From positions 1-64,000 of the forward strand of contig BPJU01000008.1 of the NCBI GenBank assembly GCA_026004775.1: DNA of 64,000 nucleotides. The letters run 5' to 3'. Numbering within the stretch: the stretch's first letter is position 1; every line of letters begins with the position of its first letter. The DNA comes from Pirellulaceae bacterium (GTDB lineage: Bacteria; Planctomycetota; Planctomycetia; Pirellulales; Pirellulaceae). Both the position numbers and the translations under genes were made by a program. The notes beneath the pieces are model-generated. The model was not told the DNA's origin. It searched no databases and saw only the letters and a list, made by a program, of their open reading frames with translations. This document shows positions 17,894 to 27,151 of the stretch, one piece after another.

Positions 17894-20800
17894 ATGGATG
17901 GGGCACCGGTTAACGAGATCGGGTTGTTTCACCAGGTGCTGGACCGGGCGCGGCGCGAGCTGTTGGATTTATCGGCGCGTAATCGCCTGTTGCACACCCC
18001 ACGAGGAACGGGGCGCTCGTCCCGCCTGGAAATCGTCGGGGAACGGTCGGCTCACGTTTTCGACTATCTGGTAAACCAGCGCCGCAAAATGTACTTTGCG
18101 GCCCGTCCAGCAGCACCACCGGCAAGCGACTCCCCGAAAGCACCGCAGATCGGCGAGCCTCAACAGCTATCTACCGCCGAAGAACCTCGGCCGCACGCCC
18201 CGATCTCGCCGGACGAAACGGGGGAAACCCCGGTATCGGCCGGCGAACTGACCTGGGAGCTTCCCCAACCTGAGGCCGATTCGAGCCCGCAAGCCGATCA
18301 AGGTGACAATAAACTCCAGACCACGCTCCCTTCCGAACAGCTTCAATATCGCTTGCGCCGGTTGGCCAGCGACGCGCGCACGTACGAGGAAGAGTTGGGC
18401 GTCAACATTTTGTATTTGGCTCTGGGTTTCTTGAAGTGGTTCGAGACGGACCGGCCGCACACGCCTCGTTATGCTCCGTTGATCCTGGTTCCCGTTTCCT
18501 TGAAGCGCACGTCAGCCACGGCGCGGTTTTCGCTGGAATATCGCGACGACGAAATTGCCACCAATTTGTCGCTTCAATCGCGCTTGGCGGCCGACTTCGG
18601 CATCACCCTCCCCGATATCCCATCCGTCGACGATTTGAATCCGGAGGACTATTATGCAGCCGTTCGCCGTGCAGCGGGGGAAATGCCCAACTGGGAGGTG
18701 TTAGAAAATGACATTGTCTTGTGGTTTTTCTCCTACAACAAATTTCTGATTTATCGGGATTTGGATCCTGCCCAATGGCCTGAGCATGCACGACTGGAAG
18801 CGCATCCACTCCTAGCCACCCTGTTGGGGACTCGACCGGCATCATGGAAGCCGGTGCGGCAGGACGGCTGGGATATCGACCAGATACCGGCTCGAGATTG
18901 GATCCATGTGCTGGACGCCGACAGCAGCCAGATCGCCGCCATCGAAGATGTCAAAGCCGGCTGCCATCTGGTGATCCAGGGGCCGCCGGGGACAGGCAAG
19001 TCCCAGACGATCGCCAATTTGATCGCTGCGTCGGTGGCTGCTGGAAAAAAGGTGCTGTTTGTAGCGGAAAAACTGGCCGCTCTGGAAGTGGTGCAACGGC
19101 GGTTGGCCCAGTTGGGGCTGGGCGAGGTAGCTCTGGAATTGCACAGCCACAAAGCCAGCAAACGGCTGGTGCTGGAACAACTGCGCCGCACACTTGATCT
19201 GCCCGCTCCGCAGCGGAGTGACCTTAAGTCCCATTTCGAACGGTTGGATGCCGTGCGGCGGCAACTGAACGAACATCTTGAGCTCCTGCACAGTCCCGTT
19301 GCGTCCAGTGAGCGGACGCCTCATGAACTGATGGGGCAATTGCTGCTCCTTGGCCACCAAGGCGTACGTCCGGCAGACCTGCCGGTTGGCCCCGTCCAGC
19401 GCTGGTCGTCGCAGGACGCAGCCGCACGGCAGGAGGCGTTGCACGATTTGGCGGCAGCCGCACAGCAACTGGGCCATCCCGCCCGCCACCCGTGGCGCGG
19501 TGTCGAACGGGATTACATTCTCCCGAGCGACGTAGAACGGCTGGTCGACAAAGTCCGCAAGCTCATACCTCTATTTGATCGGTGGCAGCAAGCTGCGATG
19601 CAACTGGCAGCACACTGGCAGACACGGCCGCCGAGGACGTTTCAAGAGGCGGACCAACTTATTCGATTCAGCGCGCTGGTATCCGAGTTTCGCGACTTTG
19701 ACCAGTCACGGCTGGCTGACCCGGTCTGGGAGCAGTCGTTCGACGAGGTCCAGAGGTTGGTGTCGGCCGGCAAGCGCTGGCAGATGCTTCGTCGCCAGCG
19801 GCAAAATCAGGTAAAAGATGAAGCGTGGCGCGAAGATTGGAGCTCGATCCGTCAGGAACTGGCACGCCTCGGAGAATGCTGGCATTGGTTTGTCCACCCG
19901 TCGTACTACCGGGCTACGAACCGGGTACGGACCTTCCTGAAACCGGGTGTGCGCTGCAATTTCGCCGAGAAATTAGCACTGCTCGACGACTTGATCGAAG
20001 CCAAACAACAAGAAACCCACATTGGTTCGCCGGAGGCGGAGCGACTGGGCGGAAAAGCATTCGGCCGCCATTGGAACGGATTACAATCCGACTGGGAGCA
20101 CTTGGAGAAGATACTGGATTTTTACCGCCGGTTGCGTGAACTGGGGATCCAGCCGGAGCTTCGCCGGGCCGTCGCGGCCCTGTCGCCATTGCCGCAGCCG
20201 CCCGACACCCGTGTTTTGGCCGAGGTGCACAAGGAGCTGGGGGAACGAGTACAGGAATGCTTCGAGGCGGTCCGTCTGGATGTGGCGCGGGTATTTGGAA
20301 CGACGCGGCATGATGACCTGGCCGTGGAATCGGTTCGGTCGTACCTGGCTGGCTGGATAGGCGCTGCTACTCAGGTTGATAGCTGGATTCAATACCGGCT
20401 GCGGGAAAAGCGCGCCGAGGAATTGGGGCTTGCGCCTTGGTGCCGAGCGCTGGTCGCGGGGACGATCAGCGCCGATCGGTTAGTGAGCACGTGGCAGGCC
20501 AGTTATGCGGAAGCATTGTTACGGGTGGCGTTTGAAGAGCGCCCGCAATTGGCCCGGTTCTCGGCGGCCGAATACGAACAGCGTCTCGAAGAGTTTTGCC
20601 GGCTGGATCGGCAGCGCCTGGAGTATGCCGTTCAGCAGGTGCAACAAGCGCATCGCCAAGCGCTGCCACGGACCGAGGGAGCGCTGGGCGAGATGGCGGT
20701 GCTGAGCCGTGAGTTGGCCAAGAAGACGCGGCATCTACCGCTGCGCCGGCTGCTGGCGGAGGCGGGGCGGGTCATCCAGCAGATAAAACCGGTGTTCATG

Positions 20801-22837
20801 ATGAGCCCCTTGTCGGTGGCTCAGTATCTGGAGCCCGGCGCCGTCGAATTCGATCTGTTGCTGATCGATGAGGCCAGTCAAATCGAACCTGTGGATGCCC
20901 TGGGCGCTGTGGCTCGCTGCCGCCAGATGGTCGTCGTCGGGGACAGCAAGCAATTACCCCCCACGGCTTTTTTCCAGCGATTGGCAAGCCATGAGGAAGT
21001 CGAGCTGGACGCAGCTCAGACCGCCGGCACTGCCGATTTGGAAAGTATCCTTTCGCTCTGTTTGGCGCGGCAAATGCCCTCGCGGATGCTCCGCTGGCAT
21101 TACCGCAGCCGCCACCACTCGCTGATTGCCGTCTCGAACCGTGAGTTCTACGACAAACAGTTGCTGGTGGTTCCCAATCCGGTACCGCAGTCGGCCGGGC
21201 TGGGTCTGTCGTTCCGCTATGTACCGGACGGACGCTATGATCGAGGCCGCTCGGCCACCAACCGCATCGAGGCACGCTGCGTGGCGGAAGCCGTGATGCA
21301 GCATGCGCGGCAATTCCCTCATCTTTCGCTGGGCGTCGGCACGCTGGGATTGCCCCAACGCGATGCCATCGAAGATGAAATTGAAAGATTGCGCCGCCAA
21401 CAACCGGAATGCGAAGCGTTTTTCGCGCTGGATAAGGCCGAACCATTCTTCGTGAAGAACTTGGAAAACATTCAAGGCGATGAGCGGGATGTGATTTTCA
21501 TTTCCATTGGTTATGGCCCAGACCAGAACGGGGATATTCATTACCATTTTGGACCGGTGTCCCAGGAAGGCGGCGAGCGGCGATTGAACGTCCTGATGAC
21601 CCGTGCTCGGCAACGTTGTGTCGTCTTTTCTTCGCTGAAGGCAGAACAGATCGACCTTTCCCGCGCGACGGGTATCGGGCCGCGCGTGCTCAAGGCTTTC
21701 CTGGAATGTGCCGAGCATGGCGCGGCACACGAGCAGATGATCGCCTGTGCGGACGGCACGAGTAACCTGGATCGATACATCACCGAACGCTTGAGCGAGC
21801 AAGGCTACCAGGCGGCGGCTCGAGTCGGCTTGGCCGGCGTCTATGTGGAGTTGGCCGTGCGGGACCGGGCGGAGCCGGAGCGATTCTTGCTCGGTATCGA
21901 CCTCGATGGACCGACTCGCGGAGCTTTGGCGTCGGCACGCGACCGGGAGCGGATTCGTCCAGCCTTGCTCATGGATCGAGGCTGGAAACTGTACCGGTCA
22001 TGGAGCCTGGACTGGTATCGCCGTCCGGACGAGGAGCTGGGGCGATTGCTGCAGGCCGTGCGATCACAGGAGGATCCAGGATCAGAGCCGGGGGGCTCTG
22101 ATTCCGCTGCGCCACAAGGGCCACCGGATCAGTCAAGCTCAATGCCGGGCTTCAACGGTTCGGAAAATCCCACCGACCGTTCTCCTTCTTTACCTCCACG
22201 CCAATCGAACAGTCCACCCCAAAGTCATGCGGCCACGCACCACGATCGTGGCGACCCGGGCGCGCCGCGAACCAACGTGATCAAGTTGGAACCTTACCGA
22301 GTTGCGGTGTTGCGCTTGCGTCGTGACAGTCTGGTGAAGGCCGTTCGCCGCGGAAACCTCAAGCCGGTACGCCGCTGGGTCAACCAGGTAGTGGCGGTGG
22401 AAGGACCGGTGCATGGTGACGAAGTGGCACGGCGGTTGGCGCAAGCCTGCCGGATGCGTCTAGGGGGACGTTTGCGGCAGGCCGTCGCGCTTGCCCTGGA
22501 AGAGCTGACTCGACGTGGGACGCTCCGCATGGAGGGAGAATTCTACTGGGTGGCGTCGGCAGCCGCTCAACCGCCGCTTCGCAACCGCAACGAGGTTCCC
22601 GTCGCCTCATTACGCGATGCCCGCGCGATCCCGCCGGCGGAAGTAGCTGAAGTACTCCACGCTTTGGCTCGTGTTTATGTGGGAATCACCGAAAAAGAGC
22701 TTGTCGAGGAAAGTGCTCGGCTGCTGGGAGTTTCCGGCTCCCGCACGCGATTCCGGCAACTGGTACGAACCGTCCTGGAACTTCTCCTTAGGGAGGGAAG
22801 GCTGGTCGAGCGTCAGGCGCGCTATTACGCCGGCTAG
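17894..22837 (+). CDS. DUF4011 / SF1 helicase / nuclease-like / DUF3320 protein
   Basis: A 1647-residue cytoplasmic protein. The N-terminus (about 10-60) has the DUF4011 signature RELLDLSARNRLLH. A Pro/Glu-rich linker covers about 70-145. An SF1 (Upf1-like) helicase core follows, with Walker A GPPGTGKS at 363-370, Walker B LLLIDEAS around Asp992-Glu993, then GDSKQLPP, and late motifs near 21590 (LNVLMTRARQRCVV). The two motor halves are separated by about 600 residues of helical sequence. After the motor (about 1300-1390) comes a restriction-endonuclease-like segment with LLGIDLDGP and GWKLYRSWSLDWYR (MTES_1575-like). Residues about 1460-1647 form DUF3320. Relatives with this order often sit in defence or mobile regions, so a nucleic-acid-targeting defence role is possible, but no defence neighbours are present. 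The ATG has only a weak ribosome binding site. Confidence 0.85.
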   Translation: MDGAPVNEIGLFHQVLDRARRELLDLSARNRLLHTPRGTGRSSRLEIVGERSAHVFDYLVNQRRKMYFAARPAAPPASDSPKAPQIGEPQQLSTAEEPRPHAPISPDETGETPVSAGELTWELPQPEADSSPQADQGDNKLQTTLPSEQLQYRLRRLASDARTYEEELGVNILYLALGFLKWFETDRPHTPRYAPLILVPVSLKRTSATARFSLEYRDDEIATNLSLQSRLAADFGITLPDIPSVDDLNPEDYYAAVRRAAGEMPNWEVLENDIVLWFFSYNKFLIYRDLDPAQWPEHARLEAHPLLATLLGTRPASWKPVRQDGWDIDQIPARDWIHVLDADSSQIAAIEDVKAGCHLVIQGPPGTGKSQTIANLIAASVAAGKKVLFVAEKLAALEVVQRRLAQLGLGEVALELHSHKASKRLVLEQLRRTLDLPAPQRSDLKSHFERLDAVRRQLNEHLELLHSPVASSERTPHELMGQLLLLGHQGVRPADLPVGPVQRWSSQDAAARQEALHDLAAAAQQLGHPARHPWRGVERDYILPSDVERLVDKVRKLIPLFDRWQQAAMQLAAHWQTRPPRTFQEADQLIRFSALVSEFRDFDQSRLADPVWEQSFDEVQRLVSAGKRWQMLRRQRQNQVKDEAWREDWSSIRQELARLGECWHWFVHPSYYRATNRVRTFLKPGVRCNFAEKLALLDDLIEAKQQETHIGSPEAERLGGKAFGRHWNGLQSDWEHLEKILDFYRRLRELGIQPELRRAVAALSPLPQPPDTRVLAEVHKELGERVQECFEAVRLDVARVFGTTRHDDLAVESVRSYLAGWIGAATQVDSWIQYRLREKRAEELGLAPWCRALVAGTISADRLVSTWQASYAEALLRVAFEERPQLARFSAAEYEQRLEEFCRLDRQRLEYAVQQVQQAHRQALPRTEGALGEMAVLSRELAKKTRHLPLRRLLAEAGRVIQQIKPVFMMSPLSVAQYLEPGAVEFDLLLIDEASQIEPVDALGAVARCRQMVVVGDSKQLPPTAFFQRLASHEEVELDAAQTAGTADLESILSLCLARQMPSRMLRWHYRSRHHSLIAVSNREFYDKQLLVVPNPVPQSAGLGLSFRYVPDGRYDRGRSATNRIEARCVAEAVMQHARQFPHLSLGVGTLGLPQRDAIEDEIERLRRQQPECEAFFALDKAEPFFVKNLENIQGDERDVIFISIGYGPDQNGDIHYHFGPVSQEGGERRLNVLMTRARQRCVVFSSLKAEQIDLSRATGIGPRVLKAFLECAEHGAAHEQMIACADGTSNLDRYITERLSEQGYQAAARVGLAGVYVELAVRDRAEPERFLLGIDLDGPTRGALASARDRERIRPALLMDRGWKLYRSWSLDWYRRPDEELGRLLQAVRSQEDPGSEPGGSDSAAPQGPPDQSSSMPGFNGSENPTDRSPSLPPRQSNSPPQSHAATHHDRGDPGAPRTNVIKLEPYRVAVLRLRRDSLVKAVRRGNLKPVRRWVNQVVAVEGPVHGDEVARRLAQACRMRLGGRLRQAVALALEELTRRGTLRMEGEFYWVASAAAQPPLRNRNEVPVASLRDARAIPPAEVAEVLHALARVYVGITEKELVEESARLLGVSGSRTRFRQLVRTVLELLLREGRLVERQARYYAG

Positions 22838-23048
22838 CCGCTCGACTTTCCGGGTCTTGACCAAAATATGAACAATCATCCCGCCACCGGGCAAAAATAC
22901 GCCGCTGTTAGCGATTCTCGTGTTTAGTTAAACGAGGCAAACTGTGCCGACTCCCGAACTATCAAAAATGTTATAGCCGTACTTCGTCGATACGCTCCGT
23001 AGGGTAGGACGGATCCTAAGGACACACCAGGTAAGGCCGAGGTAGACC

Positions 23049-23891
23049 ATGAGAACGAACCTTTTACGAGCGCTGTATTTTTTGTTTGCCGCCGTGCTGG
23101 GCATGGTGGTCGCAGGCGGCACCAGCCACGCCCAACAGATTCGTTTTGCCAGCGAGTCGATTTGGCAGTCGGCATCCGGTAGCGAACAGACCACACCGGT
23201 GCGCCTGATCGACTATGCGTGCGACTCGGGCTCCGGTCAAGTCTGTGACGATGGTTGCAGCCGAGCCGGCTGGGTGGGCAGCAGTGAACTTTTGTTCCTG
23301 AAGCCGTTCCAGTCGGAAGGCAATTTCAGCGACTTCAATTACCGTACCGGTTACCGGGGCACGATCGGACTCCAGCGCTATGACGGCTTGGGCTTCCGCG
23401 TGCGGTTCTTCGATTACTTCCAGCGGGCACCGGGCGACGAGCGAGTGGATATCAGCTCGCTGGACGGCGAAGTGTACGATTCGCTGGTGGACAACGAAAC
23501 CTGGTTCATTTCCGTCGGTGCCGGCATCCGCTATCTCGATTTCTTCGTCGGCGACAGTCCCGATCCTGCAGACGGCGACTCGCTTACCGGCGTCGGCCCG
23601 GTGATCACCGCCGAATTGCAGCGGCACTTGACCGATCGCCTGTCGCTGTATGCGATCACGCGAGGTGCTATCATCGTGGGAAACAGCAACGATTTTGGCA
23701 ATGCCAACCCGGATGAGACCGGGAGCATGTATGAAATCCAACTGGGTGGCCAGTGGAGTCGCCCGTGGCGCGGCGCGTTGCTGTTCGGCCGCATCGGCTG
23801 GGAAGCCCAGTTCTACAACGCCATGGACGATTCTGACAGCGAGTCACTGTCGTTGATGGGTGCCGTTCTGGCTGGCGGTATCCAGCGGTAA
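23049..23891 (+). CDS. Putative outer-membrane beta-barrel protein
   Basis: A 280-residue protein with a clear signal peptide (Arg-Thr-Asn, hydrophobic core LYFLFAAVLGMVVAGG, cleavage after SHAQ). The mature part alternates polar and hydrophobic residues with frequent aromatics (FRVRFFDYFQR, WFISVGAGIRYLDFFVG, LSLYAITRGAIIVG, YEIQLGGQW), as expected for antiparallel strands of an outer-membrane barrel. Three or four Cys lie near residues 58-74, just after the signal. I do not recognise a specific family. Planctomycetes encode many such single-barrel proteins. The ATG follows GAGG at good spacing and a strong terminator follows the gene, so it is probably monocistronic. Confidence 0.7.
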   Translation: MRTNLLRALYFLFAAVLGMVVAGGTSHAQQIRFASESIWQSASGSEQTTPVRLIDYACDSGSGQVCDDGCSRAGWVGSSELLFLKPFQSEGNFSDFNYRTGYRGTIGLQRYDGLGFRVRFFDYFQRAPGDERVDISSLDGEVYDSLVDNETWFISVGAGIRYLDFFVGDSPDPADGDSLTGVGPVITAELQRHLTDRLSLYAITRGAIIVGNSNDFGNANPDETGSMYEIQLGGQWSRPWRGALLFGRIGWEAQFYNAMDDSDSESLSLMGAVLAGGIQR

Positions 23892-23918
23892 CGTCTCCTC
23901 TCTAGCCGGAAAATGACG

Positions 23919-23949
23919 CAGCCGGAAGCCATGCTTCCGGCTGTTTTTT
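23919..23949 (+). terminator. Rho-independent terminator
   Basis: AGCCGGAAGC, loop CAT, GCTTCCGGCT, then GTTTTTTG: a perfect 10-bp stem with a U-run, 28 bases after the barrel-protein stop. Confidence 0.92.
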
Positions 23950-24033
23950 GTTGCATCGCCCTGTTGACGGTTATTCGAACCATTCGGCGAACGAAAGAGT
24001 CCGCACCAATCAGGACAAACTCGCCGCCGGTGG

Positions 24034-25014
24034 CTATGATCCCTCGCCTTGGTCGCCCCAACCTAACTCCGCGTGGATTCGAACTCGAAACGTCACTTCC
24101 TCTCCAGGCTGTAAAATCCTCAATCCGGACGGAATTCCTGCCGAGTAAAGCCGGATGGCGTTCGGCACGCATGAATATGGCTCGATGCATACCGCCTGCC
24201 GATGCGGCGGTGTGTAAACGACGCATGCCGAAAACTGCCGGTCGAACTGGTGAGTAACTTTCCAACCCGACTGCGGATCGACGATCTCCGTGCGGCACCA
24301 ACCGTCTTCGCCGAACACCAACCCGCTGAAAACACTGTCGAATTGCATGGCGCCGAATTCCAGCCCCTCATGAAACGACTGCCAATCGCGTATCGGAAAG
24401 CGTATACCCGTCGGCAGCAGTCGATCCAACTCCCATTCCTCATGCACCGGAATCCGGATTCGGCACAAGGCCGCGTCCGTTCCACCAAGCGGGACGCGGA
24501 AGTAAGGATGTGTCCCGAAACCACAGGGCAAAGGCTCGCTGCTCGGATTGTCAATGTGATAAACCGACTCCAGCGAAGTTCCTTCTATCCGATACGTAGC
24601 GCGAATACGAAAATCGCTCGGCCAGAAAGCTAATAATTCTGCGTCATCTCGAGCGGCATGGAATTCGCCGGTCACCGAATCGGCTGTTTGTTCCACAATC
24701 CGCCACGGTCGGGTATAGACGAAACCATGGATGGCATTGCCGCGACCGTCATTCGGTTCTAACACATACCGCTTTCCCCTCCAAGTAAAAACTCCCTCGG
24801 CAATCCTCCCCGGAAAGGGAAACAACAGCGGGATACCGCTGCCGGACGGGCGGGCCGCTTTTGACGGGAAGGCGGGGTCCGACCAAAGGACGTCGCAGGT
24901 TTGGCTAGCCTGCCGCACCACAAAGGAATAACAATTGAACCCGAACTCGACGCTGATCTTCGCTTCGCTTTGCGACTGAGAGTCGACCAGATGTACGATC
25001 TTGGGTTCACTCAT
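24034..25014 (-). CDS. Aldose 1-epimerase (galactose mutarotase family)
   Basis: A 326-residue cytoplasmic enzyme that interconverts alpha and beta anomers of hexoses. Family signatures are present: GIPLLFPFPGRI, AIHGFVYTRPW (substrate-binding His), GFGTHPYFRVP (catalytic His) and AVCIEPYSCVPNA (catalytic Glu). The length is normal. The start ATG overlaps the end of the upstream membrane-protein gene by eight bases (ATGAGTGA), and its ribosome binding site GGGGG lies inside that gene, so translation is probably coupled. The sugar specificity cannot be read from sequence. Confidence 0.88.
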   Translation of the reverse strand: MSEPKIVHLVDSQSQSEAKISVEFGFNCYSFVVRQASQTCDVLWSDPAFPSKAARPSGSGIPLLFPFPGRIAEGVFTWRGKRYVLEPNDGRGNAIHGFVYTRPWRIVEQTADSVTGEFHAARDDAELLAFWPSDFRIRATYRIEGTSLESVYHIDNPSSEPLPCGFGTHPYFRVPLGGTDAALCRIRIPVHEEWELDRLLPTGIRFPIRDWQSFHEGLEFGAMQFDSVFSGLVFGEDGWCRTEIVDPQSGWKVTHQFDRQFSACVVYTPPHRQAVCIEPYSCVPNAIRLYSAGIPSGLRILQPGEEVTFRVRIHAELGWGDQGEGS

Positions 25015-25984
25015 GGAACGCCCCCTTTACCATCACCGCCGGCGGATATCGAAGGCCCCAGTGGTTGGCCGATTCGCTGGGCAACCGAATCGGGGCCATG
25101 GTTTGGCGGCTGACCCACGTCATCAATATTGCCAGCAAAACGACGAGCGCGGCCGTCAGCAGCGCAACGCGACGGTCCGGGTCATTCAAGCACAAACGCG
25201 CCGCAAGTTGCGTGATAACCAATGCCAGCAATACGCACACAACAAATACCGCAAGCAGCAACGGCGAACCTCCCAGCAGCCGCCGCCCAGCCGCGGGAGG
25301 AAGGCTGGTGGTCACCCAGAACCCGATCAGCCACTGCCCAAGGGTAGTCGCCGCGATCCACATGGCAGCCCAACGGATCCAGTACGGCGCAATGCGCCGT
25401 GTCGGCCAGGCCGCCACCATCATCAACGCCGATGCGCCGATGCCAAGCGAGGCGACGGCCGCGTGTAAAGCCCGCGGGCCAGCCGAACTGGTGACAAGCA
25501 GCCTGCGAAACTCGCTGGCCGAGATCACCTCACCACCCGCAATACCGCCGTGCATAAGCTCCGTAATCACGGCAAACAAAACGGGAAAGTGATACAACAG
25601 ATTCGTCGAACCTACAACGCCCACGGCGGCCCGTACCCAACGAACCCACACAGTCGCTTCCGGTGCTCGATACCACCACACCAACTGCACCACCAGGCAT
25701 ACCACCGAAAATACCCACTCCCACACACCAAACTGGATTTTCGAGGGCATACAACGGACAATTGTCCCCAGCCCGTGCGGCCACAAATGCCATCCGACCA
25801 GCAGACCCAGTACACTGCCCAAAAGCAAACCGGCAAGCGAAAGCCACAATAGGCACCGGGCCCAGGATGCCACATGCACGGATTCGGTTCGAGGTACGGC
25901 CTCCATGGCCGCCACCAGAAACGGACCGCCTGCTCCCACGTTCACCAAAACCAAATGCAGACCAGCCACCCAATCGATCCACAT
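25007..25984 (-). CDS. Multispan membrane protein of unknown function
   Basis: A 325-residue protein with about eight hydrophobic segments (for example LLWLSLAGLLLGSVLGLLVG, MMVAAW, PLLLAVFVVCVLLALVITQL, LLTAALVVLLAILMTWV). The N-terminal half has several His and Trp residues (LHLVLVNVGAGGPFL, GWHLWPHGLG, YHFPVLFAV). Membrane-embedded His might bind haem or quinone, as in respiratory membrane subunits, but I do not recognise the family and that is speculation. The start MWIDWV at 25984 is chosen because GGTGGG lies before it; the frame stays open another 108 bases upstream. It is coupled to the aldose epimerase downstream by an eight-base overlap. Confidence 0.7.
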   Translation of the reverse strand: MWIDWVAGLHLVLVNVGAGGPFLVAAMEAVPRTESVHVASWARCLLWLSLAGLLLGSVLGLLVGWHLWPHGLGTIVRCMPSKIQFGVWEWVFSVVCLVVQLVWWYRAPEATVWVRWVRAAVGVVGSTNLLYHFPVLFAVITELMHGGIAGGEVISASEFRRLLVTSSAGPRALHAAVASLGIGASALMMVAAWPTRRIAPYWIRWAAMWIAATTLGQWLIGFWVTTSLPPAAGRRLLGGSPLLLAVFVVCVLLALVITQLAARLCLNDPDRRVALLTAALVVLLAILMTWVSRQTMAPIRLPSESANHWGLRYPPAVMVKGAFHE

Positions 25985-26229
25985 CAATCGCACCCACCCT
26001 TTCACCCTCTTCGCGGTCCGAAAGCCGACCGCTTTCATTGGCTGTCGAGTGTACCTCAGGCCGAGCCTATCGGAAACGCCCAACGCCACCACCCCACGTG
26101 CATCCTGGCGCTCCAGCCGCTACCATGATGAAGCGGTCCTGGAACGTGGCGTGCGCCGTCAGGACCGGCGATCGGCCTGTCGCGCCGCCATCGGTTGCCC
26201 CCGGCTTTGCAACATAAGGGATAGCTGCC

Positions 26230-26934
26230 ATGCGTACCGTGTTCGCTTTACTGGTTGCCGGTATTGTCGCCGCCGTCGGCTTGGCCTCATCCAGTTCAGC
26301 CCAACAAGCCGAGTCGCGGTCGCTTTTCAACGGAAAAGATCTTTCCGGCTGGAAGGGAGACACCCGCTATTGGTCGGTGCAAGACGGAGCGATCACGGGC
26401 AAGACGACATCGGAACAGCCGTTACGCTACAACACGTTCCTGGTGTGGGAAGGCGGCGAAGTGAAGAATTTCGAGCTGCGGCTCAAGTACCGCATCGTGA
26501 ATGGAAATTCCGGTATCCAATATCGAAGCGAGCTGCTGGATCCAGAACGGTTCATCGTCGGTGGCTATCAGGCCGACATCGACTCCAGCCCCCGCTATTC
26601 AGGCATCGTATACGAAGAGCGCGGACGAGGCATCCTGGCTGAGCGAGGTCAAGCGGTGCGAATCAACCCGGACGGCTCAAAAGATGTCATCGGCACTCTG
26701 GGTGACCGAGACGCACTACAAGCGAAAATCCGCAACGAAGATTGGAACGACTACCGCATCGTGGCACAAGGCAATCACCTCAGGCAGTATATCAACGGTG
26801 TACTCATGTCGGAGTTGATCGACGAACAGCAAGACAAAGCCGCTGCTGCCGGTATTCTCGCCTTACAGCTCCACCAGGGACCGCCTATGGTGGTCCAATT
26901 CAAGGAGATCCAGTTGATCGAACTGCCGGAGTGA
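26230..26934 (+). CDS. DUF1080 (3-keto-disaccharide hydrolase-like) secreted protein
   Basis: A 234-residue protein with a signal peptide ending at about SSSAQQ. The rest is a single DUF1080 domain, a concanavalin-like lectin/glucanase fold now linked to 3-keto-glycoside hydrolysis in some members. Typical stretches are SLFNGKDLSGWKG near residue 33, WSVQDGAITG, FELRLKYRIVNGNSGIQYRSE and ILALQLHQGPPMVVQFKEIQL at the end. The ATG follows AAGGGATAG. DUF1080 proteins are heavily expanded in planctomycetes, so the specific substrate is open. It is divergent from the membrane protein/epimerase pair. Confidence 0.9.
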   Translation: MRTVFALLVAGIVAAVGLASSSSAQQAESRSLFNGKDLSGWKGDTRYWSVQDGAITGKTTSEQPLRYNTFLVWEGGEVKNFELRLKYRIVNGNSGIQYRSELLDPERFIVGGYQADIDSSPRYSGIVYEERGRGILAERGQAVRINPDGSKDVIGTLGDRDALQAKIRNEDWNDYRIVAQGNHLRQYINGVLMSELIDEQQDKAAAAGILALQLHQGPPMVVQFKEIQLIELPE

Positions 26935-27151
26935 TAACAGAGCAAACGAGCGTTGTTCGTACGAATGCGGCAACGGACCGGTTGCCGTGCGCCCGGCCGG
27001 ATGGTGATCTCGCTGGTTGATCCTGGCTGCAAACAGGGCCACAGTCCGCCCTTTGGGCGACGATCGTGAGCTATCCTTGTTTGGGGTGCCAAGCCGCCAA
27101 TACCCGTGACGCCGGGTAATTCACCAGACCCCGACCAGGGATGCCGCCCGC

